In this document: positions 38,637 through 52,415 of the stretch, piece after piece
How the letters are laid out: every line of letters begins with the position of its first letter
Numbering within the stretch: position 1 is the stretch's first letter
Source: Lanius collurio
Lineage: Eukaryota > Chordata > Aves > Passeriformes > Laniidae
NCBI GenBank assembly: GCA_020086605.1
Contig: JACBWW010000016.1
Location: 3,016,479-3,080,478, forward strand
Length of the DNA: 64,000 nt
Direction of reading: 5' to 3'
Notes under the pieces: model-generated
Database searches by the model: none
What the model saw: only the letters and a program-made list of their open reading frames with translations
Told to the model about the DNA's origin: nothing
Position numbers and translations under genes: made by a program

Positions 38637-39012
38637 AGAGACCGGCTGAGGGAGCTGGGGTTGTTCAGCCTGGAGAAGAAGCCCCCTCCAGTACCAAAGG
38701 GAGCTACATGAGAGCTGCAAAGAGTCTTTTGACAAGGGCTTGGAGTGGAAGGACAAGGGGGAAGGCTTCCCTTTGACAGAGGGGAGGTTTAGAGCAGACA
38801 TTATGAATAAATTCCTCCCTGTGAGGGTGCTGAGGCCCTGGCACAGGGTGTCCAGAGAGGCTGTGGCTCCATCCCTGGGAGTGTCCAAGGCCAGGCTGGA
38901 TGGGGCCCTGAGCAGCCTGGGACAGTGGAAGGGTCCCTGCCCATGGCAGGAGTCTGGAGCAAGACGAGCTTTAAGGTGCTTTCCAACCCAACCGATTGTC
39001 TGATTCTCTGAA
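38637..39012 (+). mobile_element. CR1 LINE 3'-end fragment, plus strand, with internal loss
   Basis: The piece opens with the CR1 phrase GGCTGAGGGAGCTGGGGTTG followed by TTCAGCCTGGAGAAGA. It continues through GAGGTTTAGAGCAGACATTA, CCAGAGAGGCTGTGG and CCAGGCTGGATGGGGCC to TCCCTGCCCATGGCAGG, TTTAAGGTGCTTTCCAACCC and the tail TGATTCTCTGA. The section between about 38680 and 38780 is diverged or partly lost compared with the usual CR1 end. It is non-coding and 5'-truncated. Frames of 63-105 codons overlapping it on both strands are artefacts of its GC content. Confidence 0.9.
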
Positions 39013-42000
39013 AATGTAGAACTTCACACCTTCACCTTGACAACATATACATGCACATGTACATTAAAAATATTTTTGTCTGGAAAATTTTTTTAGAAGT
39101 TCTTATTTTTTAATGGGGAAATATATGTGGGAGATGGTTTCTGAGACTTTCCCAAGGTTTCATTAATATTACCAGGCTAATGCATACAATTTAATGAATA
39201 CATTGTCCATGGTGATTTCATTATGGAATTGTTTTGTACGTTAGTAAGAATGAAGTGATTTGAAATATTTCATACGTACTATGTAAATTGGTTTTGCATG
39301 AGGGAAAAAATTGGAGCTCGAATAAAGCAAGGAGTAACGGTACTTAAAATTCTGAAGTTTATATCAATCAAATATACAAACCTGACCTTCCATCTGATTT
39401 TCTATTTATATGCAGGACTTAATATCTCACATGATTTTACATTTTAACAAACAAGAACAATTATTTAAATTTTTTTTTTCACTTTTCTGAGTATCAGAAT
39501 TTGGATAAATACTTCAATTTTAAAAGTTCTCTTAAGTATGATAGTGCATGCTATTGACACCTACAAGTTTAGCTTACCTAAACTGGATTTCAGGAACAGA
39601 AGATAATTCTTTCCACATTATTAATTCTTTGACTGTGATTAAAGCTTCTTCAATGCAAAACAGAAGTATGAAATGGTGAGCCATTTCATTTATCCATTCC
39701 TTCAAGGACCATCATTCCAAAATTAATCTTGTGTTGAAGGCATGGACTGTGGATTTGGGCACAGCCCTAGGCAGAAGTCCTTAGGGCCATGGTGGTGGTC
39801 TCTGATGTGTGGTATCTGTAAGACAATATTTCTCCATCTGCCATTAGTTTAATCCCTGCCTGAGGACTAAAGTCGTTTTTAGCTAAAACTTGCTAACTTT
39901 TAAAATGGGGAATACCTTCAGATGCACTTTGAGATATACAGAGCTCTGATCTGCTTGAAAACACTGTTCCATTTCTCTGTGATCCCAGGAGAAGGCCAAA
40001 TATCCTTGCAGACCAAACTAAAACACCTTCCAGTACCTAAAGCTCTATTTGTTCAGCAGGGCTGTGTGTTCCTAGCTCAGACTGTTTACCCAACAGCTCA
40101 GCAGCCACAGATTTTCCTTTAGGATGTAAACTGGGGGCACATCCGAGACCAAACAGATCATCATCTCCCTGAGTGAGCTGCTGAGGGGTGACAAAAGACG
40201 AGGAAAGGTCTTTTTCTCCACACATCTTTTACCTGACTTGGAGTAACGTTGTCTGCTCCACAGATAAGTACAGCTGGAGCTGTGTTTGGTGTGGTGAGGT
40301 CTCCCCCAGGAGCCAGGGAGGATCACAAGGTGCAGCAGGGAGTCTCCCAGGGTTACCAGCACACTGCACTTGGGCAGCTCTGTGCTCACCCTTCCGTGGG
40401 GCTGGCTGATAGAAAAGAGCTGAGAGAGGCAGTTAGAACAGAAAGGTGTCCAGGTACAGACACCTATTGGAAGTGTTTGGGTTACAGGGGTAAAATCATG
40501 TGTTAGATAAAGGGGAGGTTGCTGCTGTGGAAGTTGCATCATTTGAGGTTTAATTTGGAGTAAAGGATGCCATACTTCACTTACAAAGATGTATTTTTCC
40601 CTGATTAATTCTCTTGAAATTAAAATGTCAGCAGCACTCTTGTAAAGTAAGGCAGTTCCTGAGAAATTTTAAAAGTCATTGATGGCTTTTCCAAGTCCAT
40701 AATTCACTTAAACTTTTTTATACTGACTATGTACAAAAGGAAGGAGTAAAGCAAACAGAAGTTGTGTAACAAAGGAGAATATTATAGACAGATAGAATAT
40801 ACTCCCATCTGTATTACAAAGAGATTCTTTTCCGGTGATGGGGAATATTAGGGCTCTTAAATAGTTAAATATTTATTATCTGTAAAAAAATATAAAGCCT
40901 TGATGGGCTTTGATACATAAGTACAAAGCACACAGGAGAGGATTTACCTATGGAAAGAAAATCATAATTGTAAGCACAAGCTGCTTTCTGAACTCTGCTG
41001 ACCCAAAATGATTTCCCACAGTTTCCTTTCATTAGACACTTGCAGTTCCATTTTATCTTGTTCTTAGGAGTACTAATTTAAAGAAGGTACTAGAGATGAA
41101 GTCCTCCTCACTTCTTGCCCATGTTCTCTCCAAGGAGGTAATTTAAGCACTTTTGAGGATCCAAGAAAACAGATCCTGTATCTATATTTAAACATCCAGC
41201 TGGTATCTAAGAGATTGTGGTCTCCTAGGCCACCTCAGACAGGCAGTGAAGGGACAGAGGGTACTCTGAATTACCCTCTGGAGGGTATGAGGTTAAGAGA
41301 ATTTGACTTGGAGGAGTTCTGTTCCACTGTGGTGATAGAGAGAGCCACAGGAGGCTGAGACTGCCACAGCTTGGAAAGCCTAAATACTGCTCAGGGCACT
41401 GATTAGCCCACTGAGCTCAAACTGCAGGGAAAAATACTTTGTGGTATTAGCAGAGTAAACATTTACAATTTAGTTGGTAATCTGGTTATACAGCCAAGAA
41501 ATTTATCTAGTATTAGAGTATTACATCCCCGTGTTAAAATTCTCTGGGCTTAGTCACTGGTCTTAATTTTTTTTTCTCCTTATTTTAGAACTTCCTCTTT
41601 TCTTAATTAATTTATTATTTTTTGACAATGTTTTATTGTAATCCAATTAATACTATCTAAGATTGTCTTGTAATATCAGTTTGGACAATCAGAAACCATT
41701 GGGAACCTTTTTCCCAGTAATTCTCACAAGGAATAACTAGGAGAAGGTCACACTCTGTTTAGTACAAGCATTTTTAAATTTGAAAATAGAAATGAAATTT
41801 TGAGATGCTACAGTTTACCAAAACAAGCATCTCTTGGTTATTAATCCTTTGGGGATGTCCAAGAAGGAAAAGACTGATTATATGCATGGCAGTGTTCTAA
41901 TATTATCAAGGGTTTGGGATTTTTTCTTCATTTTTAAATTGATAAGGTACTGAAAAGGTACTGTATTCTGAAAGCACCATATGGTGAGACAGTTTTGAAC

Positions 42001-45000
42001 TCTCTCTTTATAGTTACACATAACTGTGTAAATTCTGATATAAAGACAGGAGAAAAGAATCCTCTCATGCATTACTCCTAAGTATGCCAACACAACCATT
42101 ACACATATTAGTTTCACCAGTAGTGGTGTGGGCTGGATAAGCAGTAGCAGCTTTTAAATTATGCAAGTAGCTTATGAACCAGAGAGATGTTTTGTCAAAT
42201 GACTCACCCCCTAAGATAATTAGGCTGGGACAGATCCTGGGGTTTGAAAAGTCTTAATGGATTTTGGAAACTTAAGACCCTCAGGAAAATAAAGTTCATC
42301 AGCTGCATATCAGCTTTTATCTAGTTAAGTCAGATCCTTGAGTTTACTACAGAGAGACCATGTAAACTGCTGAACTTCATTAGAACCATTTGAATGAGCA
42401 GTCCAGGAACACTTGGTTGAGCTGCTCTTGCAGAATGCTATGCTTCAGAACCTACTCTGAAATTCAGCTTTTGTTTGAAAAAGAAATCTAGTTGCATATT
42501 ATTTTATAAGTGACTTGTTCAGCTGTTTGAATCTGTTGAGACAGAATACTTTATCTTCAAGTGGCAAGGAACTTAATGAAATACCGAGTTACTGAATTGT
42601 TTTCATCTGCTTTCCATTGACCCCAGGCTCATCTTTGGTTGCCCCAGGGGATCAGTGTTCACTGTCATACTCAAGAATAAACAGAAATCACTGGCAGTGA
42701 TATTTGCACAATATTACAGAGAGTAACTTTGCAAAAATAAAACTCTTCAGTGTGTCATCAGTCGTGTGAGAAGTACCAGACACATGCAAATGAATGCAAA
42801 ATCTCTTAACTTTTGCTAGTAAAACAATTTGGAACAGTGTTCTCTGTGTGGGAAGATGCCAGTCTGTGAATTACTGGGAGGAACTGTTAGATTGAATTAT
42901 TCCATAAGGAACCCAACAATGGAGGAAACGATTCAAGATTGAAAAATAATGTTGGGGTTTAATTACTTCCTTAGGATATGTCACTCTCAGGATTTCCAGA
43001 CTGCTATTTATTTTTCTCTTTTAAACTCAGTCCATTAGATGTTTTTAATAGTCTGTGATATGGTTTAGAATTCAGATGGAACTTAGAGGCACACAGTTAA
43101 AAGTTCTTCACATCCTTGCTAAGGGTTAAAGGACAAAGCCCCACACTGCTGTGATGTATGGCTGTAGCACCTACAGCTCAAGTGCTTCTCTTTCCAGAGA
43201 GCCATCAGGCACAAGCTTCTTGAATTTCCCAGGTAGTTTCCAAGGTTCCAGATTTATTTCTATTTTCTCCCCTTTAGAAAATGTATTGATATTTTACTTA
43301 TGTGGATCTTCTTTTTAGTGGCTTTTAACAAATATTTCTGTGAATCCTATCTGTCACTGCTCTTGAAACTCTCTCTGTCTGATACTTTCATTAATTTATG
43401 GCTTAATGGAAATATGGATAATCAGTGATGTGTCAATGCCTAGACCTTTGAAACAGAGTGCTGATTGTGTTTTCTTGCTGCCTTTTTTTTGCCTGACCCT
43501 TCTAGTTCTCTTGCTTTCCTCCTCTCTTTTGTGTTTAATAGTGTATTTACTGTGGGTGGCAGTTTGGGTTTTCTTTTGGTAAGTGCAGGGTATATTCCTA
43601 CACCTTCTTCATTATGTCAGATACATCTATGCAAAAATACTGCTTTAACCCATGTATTTTTACCTGAAAATATGGAAAGAGCATGCCTCATTGCTATGGA
43701 AAAAGGAGGCCCTGCAAGCACTCTCATTCTTTTGAGTAATTACCTTCTTTTACTTTCCAGATGGCAACCTTTTAAATTGGACTCCTTGTTTAAGGGACTT
43801 TCTGAAATCAGGCAAGTGACAGAAGTTGAATTGCAAGAAACTGAAAAATGAATTTGATAGTCTGTGTTTTTCAAACTTATACCATCAAAAATTCTTAATT
43901 TTTTGGTTATATACCCATAAATATGAAAGTGTCTCTGCACCTTTGTAGAGAAATAGGTTTTCGATAGTCCTGAAATAACAGGGAACACTTTTTGTAATTA
44001 AAGCAATAAATTCTCAGATGTGAAGAGCTTATTCAAGCAGTGATAAAACAATAAGGCTTTTTGCCTCTAAATGAGCTACTGAAGAGGTGATATTAGCAGT
44101 ACTGGAAATGTGTTATTCCCAACAGCCTTATAACTATTGATGAGTTGACACGGTGAGGACGGCTTTGGTTTCAGGGGTGGGTTGCTGATTTAACAATTGG
44201 GATATGTTTTTATGGCAGTATTTTCCTTCAAACAACAGAAATGTCTTATCTGATTATGAATTTTATTGTTGTACTCTATAAGCTCATACATAAAATATTA
44301 TGCAAAACTGATGCTACAATAATCCTTTATTAACATGATTTCAAAGGAAGATTTTCCGATATTAATTCAATTGGCTTCAGTAGCATACAACAGAACAGCA
44401 TTATTTTATGGGCTTTCCATTTTAGTCCAGGCAATTCAAATCCATATGCTGTGTGTGGATGGACAGCGATTTTTGTTTATTGACTCATTTAATTTAGAAA
44501 ACTGAACTTTGTTTTCTTTTCTGTTTTGTCTGTGTTTTGAAGAAGTGGAACTCCATGAACTTAAAACACAGCTGTAAAACAAATCTGGGAGCTGTGTATC
44601 CTCACCCAGCACTCAGGAGCTAGCAGAAATGCATGTTTGGGGGTGCCTCTGTAGGTGACAGATGCTCTAAAGCCTGCAATGGCAGCTTTTCCCCCTGAGC
44701 AGCTCCTGACAGTGTTTTTGGTGTCCTCAGTCCTAGGAGCACTCGAGGGTGTTTCACGTTTCCTTCCTCTGCTCCGTGGGGGAGCTAGGCAGAGTTGTGG
44801 CCACACTGCAGAAGGGCAGCTTTCCCCTCATTTTACTTTATCTCTGCTGCAGTACTCAGGGTGACCTTTCCTCATGCCAGAAATTCAATTTATGGGGTTC
44901 CATCATCATCAGAACTAAATCCAGGTGAGATGGTAATTGCTGCACTGTGATGTTTCTCAGAGCACCATACACATAAAAAGTGGAGCAGTCACTGCTGTAT

Positions 45001-46701
45001 TTCTAAACTGGAATCCATAATTAGTTTTTTGGGGTATTTGGTTGCTAGCAGTGAACTTTGGATCTCTGACTTAATCACCTCAGTGTGGCAGGGGCTCTTT
45101 GGTACATGTGATCATTTCTTGCTGTTGCTCAGGGACATATTAAAGAAATACTTTAGCATCAGGAATAAGTTCTGACCTATTACCCAGCCTGAGGGGCTGT
45201 GGAACCACGTCTTGCTCAGAAAAATGGTGGGAAGGTTCCAGTTACAACATGTCCTCCAATTTAGAGACGTGCCAAGTCATTCACCTACTGAGCAAATGGA
45301 CTAAAAGTTGGAGTCCTTCTGTCAGGAGCATACTTAACCCTGAATATCAGCCTGGGACAACTGGAGAAAAGGAATAAATGGCATTTGTTAGTTTGTTTAG
45401 AGATTGCCGACTGTATTGACAAAAGGCAAGTTTATAACTTATGGTCACATGAAGGATAAATGAGATTTGGAGGAATAACTGTGCCAGTTGTGAGCAGAAA
45501 ATATTTTGATCTTATCAAAGGGTCTTCTTCTGTTCACAGCCTTTATACATGGTAGGAATTTCTGTCTGCAACAAACAGTCATACTAAGGCAAAAATGTAA
45601 AGGATTTTTTCCTATGCCTAAATATTTATTTTTTTATTGCATTTTATATTTTCTTGAACAGTTTTCCATGAACTTACTGCTTCCCAGAGCAGTGCTTTTC
45701 CAAGCAACCACCAGTTCTGGAGTCAAGTCGTGGCCTTTGAATGATTCTTCCATTCCTGCAAGAGCCACTCCTGAAGTCACCCTAAGAGGGGACAGATAAG
45801 GAGAATGAGATGTGCTTCACAAGAGCTGCTCCAGTAGGTCAGTTACTTTGTTCTACAGGTGGAATATTTCCACAACACCTTCAAAAATGAAGTACTTACC
45901 AAAAAGTTTTGCTATAAAAGTTGTAACACCTAGTTAAAACCCATTTTTCTAACTTCTTATGGATGCAGTAAAAATCAGAGCTCCTTATGGAAACAGCAGG
46001 GGAAAAAAAGGAATCTGACACAGGGAACCTATTCCTGGCAAAGGTTTCTAAAACCTCTGCAAGTATTTTTTCTATTTTAGAGCAGTTATTGCACTTTCTG
46101 CTCAAGTGATTGGAAGTGTTGGTGGCATTGTCTTGTTTCACTGTTCAGGTTAGCCAAATAGAACATCTGGAAAAGGGAATTTTGGGCTCAGCTATGTCTG
46201 GATTAGCGCCCAAAAGCCTTTTCAGTATTCACCTCCCCTCCTAAATACCTGTACTTGCAGCAGGTTGCCCCCTTGGAATTCTGCTGCAATTTATGCAAAT
46301 GCATGAGGAATTTAAGCAGTGCATAGTGTCTGACTTTTAGCTCTTACAGCTAAATTTAGAAATGGAAGTTATCTTTTTATTCTTTAAATTCTGTCATTTT
46401 CCATCCTTCCTGTCATTTTCCCACTGAAGGTAGTGATTTGCTTTGATATGCCCCAATTTTACATGTATATCCTTGTTGTCTGTGAATATTTGTAGAATTC
46501 CAGAGGAGAATGTCTGGTGTAGAATTTGCTTTTATGTTATGCAGAAAAGCCACCAAAAAATGTCAGTGTGTATTTACTCAGCAGCAGAATTCCTCACCTT
46601 ATGAAACAGAGATTTTTAGAATTCACTTGAAATAACAAAATAAATGAAAACATTTAAATTTTAGGTTGTAGAATTATGTGTAGAATTTTAACCTTTTTAC
46701 T
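39013..46701. other. Long non-coding stretch
   Basis: About 7.7 kb with no supported gene. The longest frames are 156 codons (40072-40542, minus) and 128 codons (43465-43851, plus), neither with a recognisable domain. A 9-bp inverted repeat lies at 41255-41280. GC-richer patches occur near 40140-40400 and 44560-44870, with no identifiable element. Confidence 0.5.
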
Positions 46702-46870
46702 TGTGAAACCCCTGCAATGGTACAAAGGGCGTAAGAGAATGTAAATCCCTAAAGCTTCTTGCATAAAGGACAATGCCAGAGAAGACCAAGGAATGCAGAG
46801 AACCCAGATAAGAGAGCTCCGCTGTCGCCAAGCTTACCAAGACTACAGATAAGCACCAAAGGACCAACAG

Positions 46871-46990
46871 CGCATGCCCAGAGGAGAAAAGTTCAAGAGT
46901 TCAACAGGAGGAAGACCCACGATCTTCAGCCTCAGAGACCACCGAGAGACCCCCGCATGACCACCATAGCAAACCACGCATGCCCAGAAG
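46871..46990 (+). repeat. Direct repeats of CGCATGCCCAGA inside the U3
   Basis: CGCATGCCCAGAGG at 46871 and CGCATGCCCAGAAG at 46977 lie 106 bp apart, with a partial third copy (CGCATGA) at 46954. Repeated short motifs upstream of an LTR promoter are typical of retroviral enhancers. The first copy, preceded by AG, resembles half of an NRF1-type GCGCATGCGC site, which is an inference from motif similarity only. Confidence 0.5.
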
Positions 46991-47091
46991 GGCGGAGACC
47001 TATTTAGCATGAGAGGCGAGGACAGGCGGGGCCAAGGGTTGAATATGCATAGAAAAGTTGTGTAATGTATTGCATATGGAACACCTTTGTG

Positions 47092-47097
47092 AATAAA
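47092..47097 (+). terminator. AATAAA polyadenylation signal of the second LTR
   Basis: A canonical AATAAA lies about 90 bp downstream of the TATTTAG box and about 140 bp from the right LTR end. A GTGGTCAG GT-rich stretch follows directly, as expected for a polyadenylation site in an R region. Confidence 0.6.
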
Positions 47098-47237
47098 GAT
47101 GTGGTCAGACTGAGGCTCGAAGCACAAGTTTTTGGAGAGTTATCCCACTTGTGCCGGGCGCTTACATATATACCCACTTCATAACTATATCGAGTTGTGG
47201 AGTCTATTTCTTTATTCCGCGTATCGCATCACTTACA

Positions 47238-50200
47238 TCTGCCATTAGAACACACTGCCTAAGTGAAAGTACCCTCATCTGTTTATCAATGGGATTTCCA
47301 CAGCTACAGTATGGTATTTTAACATCCAAACCAAGAAGACATAGATTTTAGGCTATATTTGTGGATAAATTGTGCTTTCCTTCTCTGTTGAAGTAATTTT
47401 TTTATGAGAAGTGTGTGATAAAAAAGCTAAGTTAAATCTGTTAATGAATTTTTCAGTGGTTTACAGACCTGTCTTTCCCTTTTACCTGTTTTAAGAATTA
47501 GATGTTTCTTAGACAAGCACAGCCCATCCACTGAATAAATGTCCATATTTGTGAATGATGATGAATAAATTCATGAGTATATGTGGTTACAGTAGGCTGA
47601 GAAGAATCAGTAGTTTCTTGCTATTCTAAGGTTTCTGTCTCATTCCTTTTAATCTTTGTATATTTTACAAAAAGAGAACTGGAAAGTTGGAAGTATAATC
47701 TGGATAGCGTGGATGAATTCAATCTGCAGATTTTTTCTTGCTCTGAAATGCTGGGTGCTGGCTGAGTTTTGCAAGTGTTATAGGAGTTCATTTTCCACCT
47801 TTAAATATGTGGTTATTATGTTTGATTATGTGTTAGACCTGCTTTATTGTGCTTTTATTGCACTCTGAAGAGATTTGATTTGTGTTTTTAAGATACTTAA
47901 ATGTACTTTAGAATATATTAAAAGAGGAAAGATTGTTTGTAAGGTATTGAATTAGCTGAAAATAACGTGGGTGGTAACTCAAGTAGAGTATTCAGTACAC
48001 ACATAAAGACTAAATTAGAGCTCTGTGTATCCCATTTATCCAGAGCCAAATGTACTTGAAAATGATATTAGCGAAGGATCCAAGCCCCGAATGCGCATGA
48101 CATTTTTCCAGGCTGCATTTCCACACCACAGTTCAGGTTAGCTCAGTTCCTAAGCAGGGGAAGCCAGAATTTTCCTGCCTCTCCTCTTGTTTTCTGTGTT
48201 CTCCATTAGGAGTCCTATTTACCCAACTGCAAATGTGTATTTGCACAGAAGTACAGTCTGCCTTTGTGACACAGCTTGATAAACCTCCTTAATCTGCTTG
48301 TGGAGTGTGTCAGTGACAGTTTCAGCACATCATCAGATGCCAGAGCAGGACAGAAAAGCAGCAGGTTTCGGACTTTCCCCCTCCTGCCCCAGGGGAAGTC
48401 CTTGCTGTTCCAGTGGAGTGGGAAAGGGCTGTGTGCCCCCATTGGAGTGGGAGCAGAAGCCATCTCAGATACGCCTTTTCACGATACTTTATGTGTGGCA
48501 AATGATGAGTATGGTGATGGAATATCCCTTCTGCTCTCAGCCTGTAGCAGGACATACAGCACAGCCCCAAAGAACTCGGGGAGGTGTGTCCTTCATTCAT
48601 GGTCCTTTACGTTTTGGTCTCACTTGAAGCCATCTGTAGGGACAGAGTTCTTGGAGGATTTGCTTCAAGGATTTCTCTGCCATTTCTAGGTCTTCTGTAC
48701 CTTAAGGTTTCTAAACCTTGAGGTTTCCTAAAGATGGCCATACATATCTCTCTGAACTGTTAATCACAAACATCTGCATGCAGGTATTTAGGTGGATAAT
48801 TTTGGTTGATGAGATCCATTCATTAAACACTACGAGGTGTTTAACTACTCTCTCCATGTTAATGTGCTGTTCTCCAAGCAAAAATAGAACATTCATGCTT
48901 GATTGATGTTTAAATAATTTCATTATCAAGGAGAATAATAGGATGGACATTGACAGCTTGACAGAAAGCCAATGCTGATTAGAATTACAAATTTGTTAAA
49001 AGAAGTTATTACTCTCTTTGTAATCAGCATACATGCCTCAGTTGAAACAGCTTGAATAACTACAACATTGCCCTTTAAATTTTGTGGTTTTAAGGGGAGG
49101 GGAATTATATGTCCTTTTTAGAATTGAGTTAAGTAAGTATATTATCCTAAACCAGTGCTCTGATAGGTCTCTTGTAATGTGTGTAAGAATTTTAAGTGGA
49201 GAAAATTCTATTTAAAACAGCCATTTTATTTCCTTTGTTAAGGAATTTATTATTTTATTAGCTATCTATTTCTAAATTAAAGTGAAGTAGGAGTAGCATA
49301 GACTTACAGCAATATCTGTACTTCCCAGAATTGCCCCCAAAAACTTTGGTATTAAGTGCTTAAACAGTTCCTTCAAAATCTCTTCTAGCCAAATTCTATA
49401 ATTGAGTGGAAAAGAAGATACCACTAATCTTTAGCATGTACTCTCTAGGGAGCTGCTGAAAATGTTCATACACTTTCCTTTAATGCTTCTGGTCCTGAGA
49501 GAACTGAGAAAGGATGACCACCTGATACTTTCTCTCTGAAGACAACAGCAGAAAAAGGAGCTCTCAGCAATAAAAGTGTCTGACTTCCAAACGTGCATCT
49601 TTGGGGGAATGCACAATCACATTGATTTCAGTGGGACTGCTGAGATGGGTCAGTATTTGCAAAGTAGAAAAAAAAGGGCTGACTCTTAAAGACTTTTAAA
49701 ATTCGTGTGCTTGTGGAGGAAGTAACAGCATGGCAAAGAAATCCAGAGCAGCTCATGTATCAATAACTAGTTTGCTTTTGCAAATATGATTAATGGTAGG
49801 AGCACAGCTCAGGTCTGCTGACAGTGGTCAAAATGAGTTGCAGCTCTTGCTCTTACATCCAGATTTTGAATTTTAAATAGACAACCCTGTCACATGCAAA
49901 ACTTTAGTTGAGCCTACTCTAGAGACACAGGTCTAGATTCAATTCTCCATAAATAGTTCCTGGTATTTTGTATCTGGATGAGGATGTAGTGTTTAGCAGT
50001 GAAAAATCCTAAGCTGCAAATTAGTGAAGAGTGAAAATGCCATTTCATGCTTCCAGGGTTCTCCTGAACAACTCTGTTGGCAGTGTCTGAACATGGGTCT
50101 GGCCAAGAGTCCAGTTTAGGCCAAACCAGTAACACTTTTCTTGCATGGCCTGGTCACAGAAATCCACTGCAGTTTCCAGCCACAGCTGAGCTTTTCCTCT

Positions 50201-52356
50201 GCTGCCTTTCCATATGCACAGCACTATGGGATAACACATGTATTCCACTTCCCTTTTTCTCATTTCCTCTGTGTTTCTGCTGCAGTCCCTACTGCACAGA
50301 TTTAGTGCCTCCTAGAATGGAGCAGTTTTTTACTTTGTCATCACCCCTCCAAATCACAACGACAGCAGAGGGCTGACTTGTGTAGCAATGACACACCCAG
50401 TGTCATTGGCTGCTGATGACTGGGTAATTGTTTTCAAATGGATGTATTTTTCTCCCATGTGCATTTAAAATTCTCATTGCAGCAAGTAGGACAGTAAAAG
50501 ACAACGAGAGAGAAGAAAGAAACCCAGAATACACTGCTGGAGAGTATATCTTGATCAAATGCCTCTGAATACATACAAAGCAATTTTTGTTATTCAGAGT
50601 AAAATAAGCCAATTTCACATCAGTTTTATTTGCATAACCATTCCAATGTAAACAAGATTTTTACTGATCTATGACTCTAGCAGAGAAATGAGAGCTCTGA
50701 TGTTACCTGTGAGTTTCATTGTTTGTTTGGTGAATAACCTGAATTAACTGTGTGTGTGACTGCCTTTATCACTAACTGCATGTTCTGCCCATGACTGAGA
50801 GGAGGTGTTTTACTGCAGTCACAAAAACAAGAGTTGAGCTGCTGATTCCCCCTATAAGAATGCAAGGCAACAAGGCAATTAATTTTCTTTGAAAGTCAAT
50901 CAGATGCTTTGGGAACTCTTGATGTTTCACAAGGATGATCTTTCAGCTGAGAATATCGATAGTTTTTGCAGAAATACCAAAGAATTCCTGCAAAGAATTT
51001 AAATCTGTAGCCTCACTCTTCTAAAACAAAATCAACTGAAGGGAACAATCAAGCAGAATTTGTAAGTAAAAATAACTCTGTACTTAGTTTGACATTGCCA
51101 TCTCTTCACAAAATACTTGGGAAATAAATGATTCTACAGCATCTTTGAGATCCTGATCCAGTTAAATTTATCATTATTCCTCTTTAGTAAATTTTCCTAT
51201 CCTTTTACAAAACAAGGGATATAGTCTTTCTTCTGCTCCAGAAGCTTCAGCGAAGCTTAAAATTGGTTCAGCTCCATTTATCCCAATAAAGTTACACCTA
51301 TTTACCCTAGCAGGCTTCAATGAGTATGGCTGAGACACACTTTTACCCAGGGTAGATCAGTGCTTTCCTTCATTTTTTGTCAGTAATATATTTAAAAGAA
51401 AGTAAATACTTGGACAGGAATGGGATTTCAGTAATACAAAGTAGTTAAATATTTTGCTTCACACTGTTTATTCCTGCATATGTTCTCAAAGCAAATGGCA
51501 TAGAAGATGTTTGTTAGAAGCAATAATCAGTGTCATGCAAGACCTTGGTTATGTGCAGTGAAGGTGTTTTTTCTATAAGCTGCACATTTACCCCATTTTT
51601 TATTCACCCCTAAACTGAGCCATTGCTTTGCATTGTGTCTTTGCTCATGTTGATAAGGGTTTCACTGAGTGCACCTACTCTTAGAGTAGTTATGCATCAA
51701 AAAATGCACCTCTGGTTGCTTTACCAGAGTTGGTAATGCTGCCTTTCCAATTTTATTTTTTTCCCAGTTGCTAAATAACAGTGTCTGCATTCTGCAAATC
51801 CTCAGTTCAAAACAGCTGTTACAGTGATATAGTCAGTTAGCTGTTCTTCAAACGAGGAGAAAGCACTCCAAGAAGGTTTATGCTATAATGAGGATTTTAT
51901 TTATTATGTCTTTACTGCTGCTGTTCTTTAAATGCAGCAAACTATTCAGGTCAGCATTGGAGAGTATTTGCTTATCATGTTGTAGAAAAGAAAAGAGAAG
52001 CATCTGTTCTACCACCCTGTAATTGTCTGCTAAAGGACAGTGCCAGAGAAAGCTGTACCAACCCCGTGGACAGAAGAATGTCAGGGGTAGAGAGTAGCAG
52101 GTGAGCTGTTAATTGGTGGTTTAGCATCTACAGAATGCCCAGTGGGGGTAACTGGGGGAAAGCCTGAGCTGGGTGGGAACAGTGACCTGAAACACTCAGT
52201 CCTGGGCACTGGTCATGGTGCAGATAAAGCCCCTTTCCCTCTCACATTCACTTAGTCCTTGTTCTGACATCCCTTCCTTAAATAATTTTACTGATGTGTG
52301 TATGTTATCCTTCACTTATATGTTTTAGACATCTTCCACTGTAAGTTAATCCCTAC
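47238..52356. other. Non-coding stretch
   Basis: No gene is supported. Overlapping frames of 92-137 codons at 48276-48689 on both strands lie in a GC-richer patch without domain signal. No repeat family is recognised. A small HindIII-type palindrome (AAGCTTC-AGC-GAAGCTT) lies at about 51243-51259. Confidence 0.5.
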
Positions 52357-52415
52357 ACAAAAAAAAAAAACCCAAACAAACCAAAAAAAACCCCAAAAGA
52401 AACCCCCCAAAACCA
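52357..52415. repeat. A/C low-complexity tract
   Basis: Runs of A broken by short C runs (A12, CCC, AAAC, CCAAAAAAAACCCC, ending AACCCCCCAAAACC). It may be a decayed poly(A) tail, but no retrocopy body is recognisable on its left. Confidence 0.8.

Larger units (their letters stand above)
46702..47237 (+). mobile_element. Solo LTR of an avian endogenous retrovirus, plus strand
   Basis: A block of about 536 bp has LTR architecture. The U3 is purine-rich with repeated GCATGCCCAGA motifs, then come a GC-rich segment and a TATTTAGCATGAGAG box near 47001. TATGCATA lies near 47044, an AATAAA poly(A) signal at 47092-47097, and a U5 of about 140 bp ends in the Cpg-bearing TATTCCGCGTATCGCATCAC. Its CpG content (including CCGGGCGC near 47155) contrasts with the flanks. 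The ends are not fixed: TGTG at 46702 and TTACA at 47237 are the best TG/CA pair, ending at 47231 is also possible, and I cannot find a convincing target-site duplication. No internal retroviral sequence adjoins it, so it is a solo LTR. It shares no obvious sequence with the LTR at 5644. Confidence 0.75.

Noticed and set aside
40072..40542. 156-codon minus-strand frame, the longest in the window
   Set aside because: No recognisable domain, and several competing frames occur on the other strand in the same GC-richer patch.
41255..41280. 9-bp inverted repeat CAGAGGGTA/TACCCTCTG
   Set aside because: Arms of this length with a short loop are expected a few times by chance in 64 kb, and nothing else marks the site.
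43465..43851. 128-codon plus-strand frame with an apparent hydrophobic N-terminus
   Set aside because: The hydrophobicity follows T-rich codons. No known family and no exon-like splice context.
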